Notes: a model not told the origin generated them from the letters alone. Shown: positions 17,888 to 27,332, numbered from the stretch's first letter. The stretch: DNA of 64,000 bases from an uncultured Bacilli bacterium (GCA_934120715.1 CAKOUW010000001.1:124001-188000); one strand, 5' to 3'. Program-made: numbers and translations.

Positions 17888-20094
17888 AAAATATTGTACT
17901 TTCAATAGATGGAATGACTTGCAGTGCTTGTTCAAATGGACTAGAGAAGTATTTAAATAAGCAAAATGGAATAATTAATGCTAGTGTTAATCTTGTAATG
18001 GCTAATGCTGTAATAGATTATGATGATAATATATTAGATTTGGAAAAAATAGAAAAATATATTAGGCAAGCAGGTTTTTCTAGTTTAGGAGAATTTAAAA
18101 AGTTTGAGCCTGAAAAGAAAAATAAATTAGAGATAATTAAGTTAATTATTTATTCTATATTAATATTAATTTTAATGTATATATCAATGGGTCATATGAT
18201 TGGTTTACCTGTTATTTCATTATTTAGTCCACATGATAATCCTATTAATTATGTAATTATATTGTTAGTTTTATCTATCTTGTTTTTGATTTATGGTTAT
18301 GATATTTTAAAAAATGGTTATAAGAGTTTAATACATGGTATTCCTAATATGGATACTTTAGTAACTATAGGTGTTTTTAGTAGTTTCTGTTATAGCTTAT
18401 ATCAGATGTGGACTATTTTAAAAGGAAATTATATGAATGTAGAAAATTTATATTTTGAGTCTTCGGCTACAATAATATTTTTTATAAAATTAGGTAGATA
18501 TTTAGAATCTATAAGCAAAGATCGAACTAAGGATGCTATAGCAAAACTTGTTGAGATAACTCCTAGTAAAGCTATTATTGAAGTAGATGGTAATGAAAAA
18601 GAAGTTACTTTGGATGAAATAAAAAAAGGGGATATTTTAATATGCAAACCGGGAGAGAAAATTGCGGTTGATGGTCTAATTATAGAGGGTGAAGCACATT
18701 TTGATGAGGCTTTTATAACTGGTGAAAGCAAACCTATTATGAAAAATAAGGGACAAAATGTTATTGCTGGAAGTTTTAATTATGATGGCTTTATAAAATA
18801 TAAAGCTGTAAAGATTGGAAAAGATTCAACTGTATCTGAGATAGTTCGATTAGTAATAGAGGCTAGTAATACTAAGGCTCCAATGGCTAAAATAGCTGAT
18901 AAAATTTCAGGCTATTTTGTACCAATTGTTATGATAATTGCTTTTTTAACATTTATAGGATATTTACTTCTTGGTTTTGAACTTTCAACTGCAGTTGGAG
19001 TATTTATTACAATATTAGTAGTTGCATGTCCTTGTAGTTTAGGCCTTGCTACACCACTTGCTATAGTGGTAAGTGAAGGAATATGTGTTAGTAATGGGTT
19101 ATTGGTAAGAAAAAGTGAAATATTAGAGAATGCTTCAAAGATTGATACTATAGTGTTTGATAAAACAGGAACTTTAACATATGGAAAGTTAAAAATTTCT
19201 AGTATACAAAATTATAGTGACTTAGATGATAAAAAATTATTACAGTTAGTTGGTAGTCTTGAGGTAAAATCAGATCATCCAATAGCTAGGACATTTACTA
19301 CTTATATGAATGAAAATAATTTAGAAAAGTTGCCAGTAAGGGACTTTAAAAATTTACAAGGAATGGGTATTGTTGGCAAGATTAATGGCAAAAGAATAAT
19401 TTTAGGAAATTCTAAAATTGTAGAGAAATATGGTATTAAAAATGTACATTTAGATGATGAGAAGACTTTAGCAATGGAAGGTAACACAATTATTTATGTT
19501 ATAGAAGATGAAAAAATTATAGGTTTAATTGGAATAGGAGATATTATTCGTAGTGATGCTTTTGAAGTAATTGGAAAACTAAATAAAAGAGGAATTAAGA
19601 CAATTATGCTTACTGGAGATAATAAGGAAGTTGCTGAAAAGGTTGGTAGGGAACTTAAGATTTCTAAAGTTATGGCTAGTTTATTACCTGTTGAAAAAAG
19701 AGATATGATTAAAAAGCTAAAAGCTGATGGTCTAAGAGTAATGATGTGCGGTGATGGTATTAATGATAGTCCGGCTCTTGCTACTGCAGATATTGGAGTT
19801 AGTGTAAAGAGTGGAACTGATATTGCTATTAATTCATCAGGAGTAATATTAACTAATAATGATTTAAAGTCAATTCTAAAGTTAATTGAAATTAGTGAAA
19901 AAACGGTAAAAAATATAAAACAGAATTTATTTTGGTCTTTTTTCTATAATTCTTTAATGATACCTATAGCTATGGGGTTATTTAGAACAATTGGTATTTC
20001 TATTAATCCAACTATTGCAAGTATAGCTATGATTTTTAGTAGTTTGACGGTTATATTAAATGCTTTAAGATTAAGATGGTTTAAAAGCAATTAA
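17884..20094 (+). CDS. copA: Copper-translocating P1B-type ATPase
   Basis: Exports Cu(I) from the cytosol using ATP. Features in order: one N-terminal HMA domain (GMTCSACSNGL), membrane helices, actuator TGESKP, the transmembrane metal site ACPCSLGLATPLA, phosphorylation site FDKTGTLTYG, the P1B mark SDHPIARTF, LTGDNKEVAEK and MCGDGINDSPAL in the hinge. At 736 residues with one HMA domain it is normal for Firmicutes. The CPC motif and copZ neighbour support copper rather than zinc or cadmium. Confidence 0.95.
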   Translation: MKNIVLSIDGMTCSACSNGLEKYLNKQNGIINASVNLVMANAVIDYDDNILDLEKIEKYIRQAGFSSLGEFKKFEPEKKNKLEIIKLIIYSILILILMYISMGHMIGLPVISLFSPHDNPINYVIILLVLSILFLIYGYDILKNGYKSLIHGIPNMDTLVTIGVFSSFCYSLYQMWTILKGNYMNVENLYFESSATIIFFIKLGRYLESISKDRTKDAIAKLVEITPSKAIIEVDGNEKEVTLDEIKKGDILICKPGEKIAVDGLIIEGEAHFDEAFITGESKPIMKNKGQNVIAGSFNYDGFIKYKAVKIGKDSTVSEIVRLVIEASNTKAPMAKIADKISGYFVPIVMIIAFLTFIGYLLLGFELSTAVGVFITILVVACPCSLGLATPLAIVVSEGICVSNGLLVRKSEILENASKIDTIVFDKTGTLTYGKLKISSIQNYSDLDDKKLLQLVGSLEVKSDHPIARTFTTYMNENNLEKLPVRDFKNLQGMGIVGKINGKRIILGNSKIVEKYGIKNVHLDDEKTLAMEGNTIIYVIEDEKIIGLIGIGDIIRSDAFEVIGKLNKRGIKTIMLTGDNKEVAEKVGRELKISKVMASLLPVEKRDMIKKLKADGLRVMMCGDGINDSPALATADIGVSVKSGTDIAINSSGVILTNNDLKSILKLIEISEKTVKNIKQNLFWSFFYNSLMIPIAMGLFRTIGISINPTIASIAMIFSSLTVILNALRLRWFKSN

Positions 20095-20115
20095 AGATGG
20101 AAGGCAGTGATTTTT

Positions 20116-21045
20116 GTGTTTGATAAAATTAGAAGTAGCTGTAAGTATGTAATGAATAATAGTCAGTATGTTAGTATAAATTATGATAAAATAGATGAAT
20201 TTATAAGAGTAATAGATTGTAGTAAGTTAAAAAATTGGCTTTTATATAATTCATATGGTTTATTGGATTTAAATGTAGAAACTGTTATAAACTTTTTGCT
20301 TGTTTTTCAATCTATTGATTATTCCTTTTGGGGAGATCCTAAATGGACTATTGAAACGGAAGAAGGTTTTAAAGATGGTTCAGATGCACTTTTATATGCA
20401 ATGTTAGAATATGTTAAAAAAACTAATAATACGGATTTTAGTAATATTAGTTTTGAAGAGTTTAAGAAAATTTTAAAGGGAAATGTTGCTATTCCTTTAT
20501 TAAATGAAAGATATAAAACTGTTGTTGAAGTTAGTAGAATAGTTAATAAAAAAATGGATGGTAACTTTTATCAATATATTAAAGACATTACAACTGACGT
20601 AGATTTATTTAATATTATAGTTAATAATTTTCCCTCTTTTATAGATGAGAGAACTTACGATGGTACTAGGATCTATATTTATAAGTTAGCACAATTATTG
20701 ACATCTGATATTTTACATATTAGAGAAATATTAGAAAACATTAAAGTTGATTATTCTAATTTAATTGGATGTGCAGATTATAAAATCCCACAAACTTTAA
20801 GAGCACTAGGTATTACTGAATATAATGAAGAATTATCAAATGTTATAGATACTAAACAAGCGGTCAATATTTCTTCTAAATATGAGGTTGAAATTAGAGC
20901 TAGTCAGATTGTGGTATTAGATTATATAAAAAGTAAATTAAAAAATGTTAATTCTATTGATGTTAATGACTTTTTCTTTATTTATTCCAAAAAAGTTAAA
21001 GATATAAGAAAGCCATATCATTTATGTAGAAATACTAATTATTAA
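20116..21045 (+). CDS. Queuosine salvage protein (queuosine 5'-phosphate N-glycosylase family)
   Basis: The protein matches the DUF2419/QNG1 family, which frees queuine from queuosine nucleotides so that it can be reused in tRNA. Characteristic segments are IDYSFWGDPKWTIETEEG, DGSDALLYAMLEYV, VAIPLLNERYKTVVEVSRIV, NFPSFIDERTYDG and SYEVEIRASQIVVLDYI-like sequence at the end. About 310 residues, as in the family. GTG 20107 lies only two bases from GGAAGG, so GTG 20116 is the more likely start. Presence of the gene suggests a salvage, not de novo, route for queuine. Confidence 0.87.
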   Translation: MFDKIRSSCKYVMNNSQYVSINYDKIDEFIRVIDCSKLKNWLLYNSYGLLDLNVETVINFLLVFQSIDYSFWGDPKWTIETEEGFKDGSDALLYAMLEYVKKTNNTDFSNISFEEFKKILKGNVAIPLLNERYKTVVEVSRIVNKKMDGNFYQYIKDITTDVDLFNIIVNNFPSFIDERTYDGTRIYIYKLAQLLTSDILHIREILENIKVDYSNLIGCADYKIPQTLRALGITEYNEELSNVIDTKQAVNISSKYEVEIRASQIVVLDYIKSKLKNVNSIDVNDFFFIYSKKVKDIRKPYHLCRNTNY

Positions 21046-21097
21046 ATTATAATTATTGATGGTAAAAGTAGTAAATAATTAATGGGAGGATATTGTT

Positions 21098-21514
21098 ATG
21101 GATTATAAAATTGCTGATAAAATAGAGCCACAGGATATGGTTTATATGAGAAAATTAGTTAATTGGAATAAGGAAATTACAATTAAACAGTTTGAAAAGG
21201 CTCTAAATAATACAATGTTTATGATTAAAATTTATGATGATTTTGATATTATAGCTATTGGTAGATTAGTAGGTGATTATGCAACTAAAGGTTTATTATC
21301 CGATATTATAGTTAATCCTAAATATCAAAAAAAGGGATTTGGTAAGATAGTTGTTAAATATTTAATAGATAAGGTATATGAATCCTTAGGTGAAAATGAA
21401 TTTTTTCAGATAGAGGCTACACCGACTTTTAGTAATAAAGATTTTTATGTTAAATGTGGGATGAAATATAAGCCTGAAAATCAGGATGGCGTTTATATTT
21501 GGCTAAATAAATAA
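21098..21514 (+). CDS. GNAT-family N-acetyltransferase
   Basis: The acetyl-CoA site is visible as LSDIIVNPKYQKKGFGKIVV (motif A, Q/RxxGxG/A), followed by a C-terminal DFYVKCGMKYKPE segment. At 138 residues it is a single-domain enzyme. The substrate cannot be predicted. Good GGGAGGA site before ATG 21098. Confidence 0.87.
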   Translation: MDYKIADKIEPQDMVYMRKLVNWNKEITIKQFEKALNNTMFMIKIYDDFDIIAIGRLVGDYATKGLLSDIIVNPKYQKKGFGKIVVKYLIDKVYESLGENEFFQIEATPTFSNKDFYVKCGMKYKPENQDGVYIWLNK

Positions 21515-21515
21515 T

Positions 21516-21725
21516 TTGAAAATAATTAATGATGTTTTTTTGCTTGAAAATTTTATAGATAAATTTGATTACGTTAATGTAAATGAATTTAGGGAAGATA
21601 AGAATAATAGGGATGCTATTCTAGGATTTGAAGCAGTACTTTCTGAGAAAGATAAGTTGACAGAGGTTGGCAGAGAAAATCATGAAAAGATATATATGAA
21701 AATGTCACAAAAATGGAAGCAATAG
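21516..21725 (+). CDS. Doubtful small ORF after the acetyltransferase gene
   Basis: A 69-residue frame starting at TTG with no good ribosome binding site. The composition (DKNNRDAILGFEAVLSEKDK) looks protein-like. Just past its stop another frame continues with MEAIVKIEEVFKGLKLRFL, which suggests a frameshifted remnant rather than a working gene. I recognise no family. Confidence 0.3.
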   Translation: MKIINDVFLLENFIDKFDYVNVNEFREDKNNRDAILGFEAVLSEKDKLTEVGRENHEKIYMKMSQKWKQ

Positions 21726-21783
21726 TAAAGATTGAAGAGGTTTTTAAAGGCTTAAAATTGAGGTTTTTGAGAATGTAAAATAA

Positions 21784-21819
21784 AGTGTGCAAGTTATTAA
21801 AATGACTACACACTTTTTT
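21784..21819 (+). terminator. Intrinsic terminator
   Basis: AGTGTG (21784-21789) pairs with CACACT (21809-21814), with an inner AAGT/ACT match, followed by six T. The stretch 21820-21965 after it shows no gene. Confidence 0.75.
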
Positions 21820-21969
21820 AGTACGATAAAAAAAGAAGAAAAAGGTAAAGGCCTTGGAAGCAAAAATAAATTGATATAAGTGACATTGGATGTATATCAA
21901 TTAGAAACTAATAAAAATGCATAAGCTTCAGTATTAATAATTAATTTTTCCTTTTAACAGTGCAAAAAG

Positions 21970-21998
21970 TTGATAAAATCTAATTTTTATGATATAAT
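21970..21998 (+). promoter_or_regulatory. SigA-type promoter for the small gene at 22026
   Basis: TTGATA (21970-21975), 17-base spacer, TATAAT (21993-21998). The -10 box lies 27 bases before the chosen start. Confidence 0.75.
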
Positions 21999-22025
21999 AT
22001 GCTCACATTGAAGGGGGAATGGAAA

Positions 22026-22256
22026 GTGGCAACAGATGTACAATTAGAACAGCAGAAAATGATAATAAAATATGGAGGCCATACTGGAATAAATTTAGAT
22101 GGTTCTAGTGCTAGGCAATTAAGGAATTTAAAACAGATATGTCAGTTGACAACTGGTATGCCAGAGTTTAAAGATATTGATAAGAAAACGGGTGCTTTAG
22201 AAAGATTATCTTTGGATGAAATAAAATTAAACAAAATGTTATTTAAGGTAGATTAA
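22026..22256 (+). CDS. Unrecognised 76-residue protein
   Basis: Start chosen at GTG 22026 because AAGGGGG lies eight bases upstream; the ATG at 21999 would be at the transcription start. The small hydrophilic protein contains KYGGHTGINLDGSSARQLRN and a charged C-terminus. There is no signal or membrane segment and no family I know. It has its own promoter and, after the intergenic gap, a terminator at 22344, so it is probably expressed alone. Confidence 0.6.
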   Translation: MATDVQLEQQKMIIKYGGHTGINLDGSSARQLRNLKQICQLTTGMPEFKDIDKKTGALERLSLDEIKLNKMLFKVD

Positions 22257-22343
22257 TGTAAAATTTATCTTTTCTGTTTCCAAAGAAATAGTTTCAAGTT
22301 AGAAAAAGTAATCGCCAACACTATTTATATTACAATTTTTATG

Positions 22344-22368
22344 ATGAGCAGTAGCTCATTTTTTTTTA
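22344..22368 (+). terminator. Intrinsic terminator
   Basis: ATGAGC (22344-22349) pairs with GCTCAT (22354-22359), loop AGTA, followed by a long T run. Confidence 0.85.
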
Positions 22369-22432
22369 AATACTTGCAAAAATCAAAAAAATATTCCATA
22401 ATATATAGAAATTTGAAAAGAGAGGGTTTATT

Positions 22433-23179
22433 ATGGTTGTAAACGATAAAAAAGAGTTTTTATTATATTTAAACTGTTTAAGATTTTTGGGACTTGGATC
22501 TGAAGGAGTGGCATATTATGATAAGGGTAAAAAATCTGTTTTAAAAATATATCATGATTGTTTTTCAGACGAATTTAAAGAATGTAAATATATTACTAAA
22601 GAAGAAGTACTTAAATTTAGTGAAATTATTAATAAAACATTTATTTTTCCGCAAGAAGAAATAATATATGATGACTATGTAATTGGATATATAACAAGTT
22701 ATCAACAAGGAAAAACTATTGATGAAATAAATCCTTTAACAGTAAATTTTCAAGATTTTATAAATGCAGCATTAAAAGTTGATGATGATATTAAAATATT
22801 AAGTGAAAGTAATATTTTAACTTTTGATGTATTGTATAATACAATGTATGGTGGAAAGAAAATAAGCGTAATTGATCCAACTGAATATTGTTTTTCTAAA
22901 TATTCTTACGAAAAACTTTTAGATACAAACAGAAAGAATTTTAATACTGGAATAATTTTATTTTTAATAGATTCTTATTTTGACGAATTTGTATCAAGTA
23001 ACAAAGAATTAAATGAATTATATAGAGACAAACAACAAAGTATTAGATATTTTCTAACTTCTTTTAAAAAGTATTTAAGTGAATATATTGGTAGTGACAT
23101 TACAAAATTACAAGAAGCTAAAAAGGCAATGAATAAAGAAAAGCATAAAGTACTATTTGAAAGAAAAGTTGGAATATAG
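22433..23179 (+). CDS. Protein-kinase-fold-like protein
   Basis: The N-terminus shows a glycine-rich loop and nucleotide-binding lysine in kinase order (RFLGLGSEGVAYYDKG, then SVLKIY). Later segments fit a small kinase fold: IGYITSYQQGKTIDEI as hinge, ILTFDVLYNTMYGG in the catalytic-loop position and KISVIDPTEYC where DFG would be. The classical HRD is not obvious, so activity is uncertain. The C-terminus is helical and charged. No linked substrate gene is apparent. GAGAGGG precedes ATG 22433. Confidence 0.6.
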   Translation: MVVNDKKEFLLYLNCLRFLGLGSEGVAYYDKGKKSVLKIYHDCFSDEFKECKYITKEEVLKFSEIINKTFIFPQEEIIYDDYVIGYITSYQQGKTIDEINPLTVNFQDFINAALKVDDDIKILSESNILTFDVLYNTMYGGKKISVIDPTEYCFSKYSYEKLLDTNRKNFNTGIILFLIDSYFDEFVSSNKELNELYRDKQQSIRYFLTSFKKYLSEYIGSDITKLQEAKKAMNKEKHKVLFERKVGI

Positions 23180-23350
23180 TATTCTATGTTAGAGATGATT
23201 ATATACAAAATGATATATAATATTAAGTATATATTTAATCATGTATTTATTGGCAAAAGTAAAATGGAGATTGCTGAAGAGTTAATAGAAAATATATTTC
23301 TACCATGAGTATTCATTCAAAGAAAGATTATTAATTAAAAACAAATAAAT

Positions 23351-23377
23351 ATAGAATTATATGACTTCTATCTTTTT
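23351..23377 (+). terminator. Terminator-like hairpin in the gap 23180-23616
   Basis: ATAGAA (23351-23356) pairs with TTCTAT (23366-23371), followed by CTTTTTT. The 437-base gap otherwise holds an open fragment near 23240-23305, an extended -10 (TGGTATACT, 23380-23388), the rbgA-like fragment below and a 13-base direct repeat, TTATGGAAAACTT, at 23461 and 23574. Confidence 0.5.
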
Positions 23378-23419
23378 TATGGTATACTTAAATAGACTTT
23401 AAAAACTGAGTTGATTGAA

Positions 23420-23494
23420 ATGAATGAAAGCAAAACAAACATAAATTGGTATAAACCGAATTATGGAAAACTTCCTATGAAGGCTTATAAATAA
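23420..23494 (+). pseudogene. Decayed 5' end of an rbgA copy
   Basis: A 24-codon frame begins MNESKTNINWY. The intact rbgA 3 kb downstream begins MNNENINKTNINWY. Across the shared KTNINWY codons every base difference is in a third position and silent, which is expected of two homologous coding copies that have diverged, not of chance. After WY the frame is broken, although ATGG and AAAAC matches continue with small gaps. It has a likely -10 upstream. I infer it is the former start of rbgA, displaced by insertion of the dinD/OLD segment. Confidence 0.45.
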
Positions 23495-23616
23495 ATATTT
23501 TTAATTTTATTTTTTTTACATTTTATAACTGAAAAAGGATAATTATTTTAAATAAAATAGAGGTAATAACGACTTATGGAAAACTTTTATATGAATCAAT
23601 AAATAAGGAGATAGTA

Positions 23617-24433
23617 ATGAAGAAAATTGGAGATAGATATACTAACAATATTTTTGAGAATATTAAACATATAGATGAATACGGAAATGAATATTGGTAT
23701 GCTAGGAAACTTTCAAAAGTTTTAGAATATAAAGACTGGAGAAATTTCTTAAAGGTTTTAAATAAAGCAAAAGAAGCTTGTAAAAATTCTGGATTTAATA
23801 TAGATGAACAACTTGTTGAGGTCAACAAGTTGTCAAAAAGAAATAATAATGCCACTGCTAATATACAAGATTATAAACTTTCAAGATATATATGTTATTT
23901 AATAGTACAAAATGCAGATCCAAGCAAAGAAGTTGTTGCTTTAGGACAAACCTATTTTGCTATTCAAACAAGAAAACAAGAAATAACAGAACAAGAATAT
24001 GATTCTTTATCAGATGATGAAAAAAGATTTTATCAAAGAAAATTAACAAAACAAGGTAATTATACGTTGCAAAAAGTTGCGTCTTCTGTTGGCGTTAAAA
24101 ATATGGCTGAATTTCATAATGCAGGATATAAATGGTTATATAATGGAGAAACTGCTGATGATATTTTTAAAAGAAAAAAATTAAGATATAGAGAAGATAT
24201 TTTAGATAATATGAACGAAGATGAATTAGTTGCAAATTTATTTAGAATAAATTAAACTAAACAAAGACTTATAAAAGATAATGTACAAGGTGAAAAGGAA
24301 GCAAAAGAATGTCCATTATGAAGTTGGTCAAAAAGTTAGAAAGGCAATTGCAGATATTGGTGGAATGATGCCAGAAGAAATGCCGACACCTAAAAGGAGT
24401 TTAAAAGAACTAGAAAGAGAAAAAAACAATTAG
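23617..24433 (+). pseudogene. dinD: Broken dinD (DNA-damage-inducible protein D)
   Basis: The first 212 codons match DinD (WYARKLSKVLEYKDWRNFLK, KLSRYICYLIVQNADPSKEV, GQTYFAIQTRKQE, DELVANLFRIN). A stop then falls where the family continues. The missing C-terminus is still readable downstream: the same frame gives TKQRLIKDNVQGEKEAKE, and after a shift near 24310 another frame gives HYEVGQKVRKAIADIGGMMP and EEMPTPKRSLKEL to 24433. So one premature stop and one frameshift separate it from a full gene. No LexA box is seen upstream. The truncated product may or may not be made. Confidence 0.85.
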
Positions 24434-24655
24434 AAACAAAAGAACAAAAGATACTTGGAAGCATAAAATAAAAATGTTAAATAAAGTTAAGAAGTAACAA
24501 TGATTTTATATTATAAAACTAAAATATTGATAAGTGGTTTATTTCTAATGGTAAACTTTAAGATAGATGGCTTTATTGATAAAAACAGAATTTTTAAATA
24601 AAAAGGGATAATTGGTATTATGTAGTAACTGATTATTAATTTAGGAGGTAGTTTG

Positions 24656-26398
24656 ATGAATAGTGGTATACATGAAGATATAAATTTTAATCCTTCAGTT
24701 GTTATTAAAAAAATAAAATTTAATGATAATACAAAAATAGAATTAAGTAATGATGAAATTGTTGTTTTTGTGGGTGCTAATAATGTGGGAAAAAGCAGAG
24801 CACTAAAAGATATTAAAAATGATATTTTAGAATCTTCTTCAAAAAAGGTAATAGTAGATGAAATAGAATATCAAGATACTAATTTTGAAGAAATTAATAT
24901 GAGAAATTATTTTAAGAATAATTTTGAATTAGGATCTAATGGCTATGATATTGCTGTTGATGTAAATTATACACATAATTATAATGAGCATAATTTTCAA
25001 AATGTGAAATCAGGAGATAAAAATTTTTATAAAGTATTATTTAGTTTTCTTTCTACAGAAAGTAGGTTGAATATGACGGCACCTATTTCGTATTCTTTTA
25101 TTAATGACAAGTTAAGTTTTGGCGTAATGAGAAAACTTGAAAGAGATAAAAAAAATATAACCACATTAAATGATATTTTATTTTCGTGTTTTGAAAAGAA
25201 AATTGATATTAGTGAAGGATTTTGGCAAAATTCTGTATCTAAACTGTATAAGTTTGGTACGAAAGATGAAATAGATAAATCTGTTAGTGCTGATACGAGA
25301 GAAGCAAGATGTTTATTAGAATCTTTAGAAAATTTAAACGATCAAGGTGATGGAATTAGAAGTGCTGTTGCGATTTTGGCATCTTTAATTACAACTACTC
25401 ATTCGTTATATTTGATAGACGAACCTGAAACATTCCTTCATCCACCTCAAGCTAGAATTTTAGGAAGAAATATTGTTGATTTATCTCAAAATAAGCAGTG
25501 TTTCATATCAACTCATAATATTGATTTGTTACGTGGAATGTTAGAAAAAGACTATGCCAGAATTAAAATTATAAAAATAAATAGAACTGACAATGTAAAT
25601 GAATTTCATGTTCTAGATAATGATAGTATTAAAGCTGTTTCCGATGATAAAAATTTAAAATATTCTAATATACTTAACGGCTTGTTTTATAATACAGTTG
25701 TTTTATGTGAAAACGAAAGTGATTGTAAATTTTATTCTGCATTATTGGAAAAAATAGATGGTGATTGTTATCAAAATACTTTATTCTGTGCAGTTGGTGG
25801 GAAAGATCAATTTAAAATAATAATTCCATTATTAAATAAATTGAAAATTAATTTTTTAGTTATTGCAGATTTAGATTTAATAAATAATCGTGATAAATTA
25901 AAAGATTTGATAAATTCTATAGAAGATAATAAATATAACCAAATTTCATCTATACACAATGATTTTTTGAATTCGTTTGAAAATGGAACTGATAATCAAG
26001 TAAAAAAACAATCTGCAATTAAAGAAGAAATACTTAGTTTTATTACTGATGAACCTTATATGTCTGATGAAACAGCTAATAAAATTAGACAAGTATTAAA
26101 GAATATTAGCCATTTAAAGTTATTGAAAAATTGTGGTAAATCTTGTCTTCCTGCAGGGGAATGTGTACAAAAATATAACCAAATTATAAATTTCTTGAAT
26201 GAGAGTAACATTTTTGTAGTAGAGTGCGGGGAAATAGAACGTTTTATTACTGAAATTGCTGGTCATGGAAGTTTATGGGTTGAAGAAGTTTTTAAAAAAT
26301 ATCCTACACTTGATGAACCTGAATATAGTAATGCAAAAGAATTTATAAAAAAAGTTTTTAAGATTGGAATGTTAGAAGATGGTGAAAAGAATGAATAA
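24656..26398 (+). CDS. OLD-family ATPase with C-terminal TOPRIM nuclease domain
   Basis: ABC-type ATPase N-terminus with Walker A VGANNVGKSRAL (about 39-50), Walker B LYLIDEPETFLHPPQA and the H-loop QCFISTHNIDLL. The C-terminal part is TOPRIM-like: VVLCENESDCKFYSALL, AVGGKDQF and FLVIADLDLINN provide the conserved Glu and Asp residues. OLD-type proteins act as anti-phage or DNA-processing nucleases. No UvrD-like partner gene is adjacent, so it is not a Gabija pair. ATG 24656 follows GGAGG. The gene end overlaps the start of rbgA by eight bases, odd for unrelated genes and suggestive of a recent junction. Confidence 0.85.
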   Translation: MNSGIHEDINFNPSVVIKKIKFNDNTKIELSNDEIVVFVGANNVGKSRALKDIKNDILESSSKKVIVDEIEYQDTNFEEINMRNYFKNNFELGSNGYDIAVDVNYTHNYNEHNFQNVKSGDKNFYKVLFSFLSTESRLNMTAPISYSFINDKLSFGVMRKLERDKKNITTLNDILFSCFEKKIDISEGFWQNSVSKLYKFGTKDEIDKSVSADTREARCLLESLENLNDQGDGIRSAVAILASLITTTHSLYLIDEPETFLHPPQARILGRNIVDLSQNKQCFISTHNIDLLRGMLEKDYARIKIIKINRTDNVNEFHVLDNDSIKAVSDDKNLKYSNILNGLFYNTVVLCENESDCKFYSALLEKIDGDCYQNTLFCAVGGKDQFKIIIPLLNKLKINFLVIADLDLINNRDKLKDLINSIEDNKYNQISSIHNDFLNSFENGTDNQVKKQSAIKEEILSFITDEPYMSDETANKIRQVLKNISHLKLLKNCGKSCLPAGECVQKYNQIINFLNESNIFVVECGEIERFITEIAGHGSLWVEEVFKKYPTLDEPEYSNAKEFIKKVFKIGMLEDGEKNE

Positions 26399-27260
26399 TG
26401 AAAATATAAATAAGACCAATATTAACTGGTACCCAGGCCATATGGCTAAAACAAAGAGAGAGATTATTGATAAGCTTAATTTGATAGATATAGTTTATGA
26501 AGTTATTGATGCTAGAATGCCATTATCTTCTAAAATAGTTGATATTGATACTATTATTAAGGACAAACCTAGGCTCTTGGTTATGACTAAGTATGATTTA
26601 TGTGATAAAGTAGAAACAGATAAGATTGTTAAACATTATGAAAATATTGGCTATAAAGTTATTCCAGTTGATTTGATGAGTGGTTTAAATGTAGGGAAGA
26701 TACTTGATTATACTAAAGAAATAATGGATATAGAAAATAAAAAGCGTGAGAATAAAGGAATGAAGCCTAGAGCAGCCCGAGCTTTGATTATTGGGGTTCC
26801 TAATGCTGGTAAAAGTACTTTAATAAATAGATTAGTTGGTAGAAAATCTGCTGGTGTTGGAAATACTCCTGGTTTTACTAAGAATCTTAGTTGGATCAGA
26901 GTTAATAAGGATGTTGAACTTTTAGATTCGCCTGGAATATTGTGGCCTAAAATGGAAGATCAAGAAGCAGCACATGTACTTGCATGTTTATCGTCAATAA
27001 AAGAAGAGATTTTAAATTCATCACAAATAGCAACATATATTTTAAGAAAGCTATTTAAGCTTTATCCAGAACGTTTAGAAGAAAGGTATGGCATTACTTA
27101 TTTAGATGATGATTTAGTTGAAGCTTATGATATGATTGCTAAAAAAAGAGGAGCTTTATCTCGTGGGGGAGTTACTGATTATGATAAAGTATCTGATATT
27201 ATTATTAGGGATTTAAAGAATGGCTATTTTGGTAATATTACTTTTGATAGATTAGTGTAA
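26391..27260 (+). CDS. rbgA: Ribosome biogenesis GTPase RbgA (YlqF)
   Basis: A circularly permuted GTPase needed for late 50S assembly. N-terminal NINWYPGHMAKTKREI, then G4 MTKYDLCDK, G5 VDLMSG, G1 GVPNAGKSTLINRL, G2/G3 NTPGFTK and LLDSPGILWP, and the C-terminal RNA-binding part. ATG 26391 is chosen as the start; 26379 is an upstream in-frame alternative inside the OLD gene. The order rbgA-rnhB is conserved in Bacilli. Its 5' end overlaps the presumed inserted OLD gene, and no separate promoter is visible. Confidence 0.95.
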   Translation: MNNENINKTNINWYPGHMAKTKREIIDKLNLIDIVYEVIDARMPLSSKIVDIDTIIKDKPRLLVMTKYDLCDKVETDKIVKHYENIGYKVIPVDLMSGLNVGKILDYTKEIMDIENKKRENKGMKPRAARALIIGVPNAGKSTLINRLVGRKSAGVGNTPGFTKNLSWIRVNKDVELLDSPGILWPKMEDQEAAHVLACLSSIKEEILNSSQIATYILRKLFKLYPERLEERYGITYLDDDLVEAYDMIAKKRGALSRGGVTDYDKVSDIIIRDLKNGYFGNITFDRLV

Positions 27261-27262
27261 AG

Positions 27263-27285
27263 AAGTAGAAAAACTACTTTTTTTC
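27263..27285 (+). terminator. Intrinsic terminator of rbgA
   Basis: AAGTAG (27263-27268) pairs with CTACTT (27274-27279), followed by a T run. Confidence 0.8.
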
Positions 27286-27332
27286 TTTCTCATTAAAATA
27301 TTAGTATGTTAAAATATTTTTTGGTGAAGTAT

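Noticed and set aside
24656..26398. Gabija-type two-gene defence system
   Set aside because: No UvrD-like helicase gene lies next to it; the neighbours are a broken dinD and rbgA.
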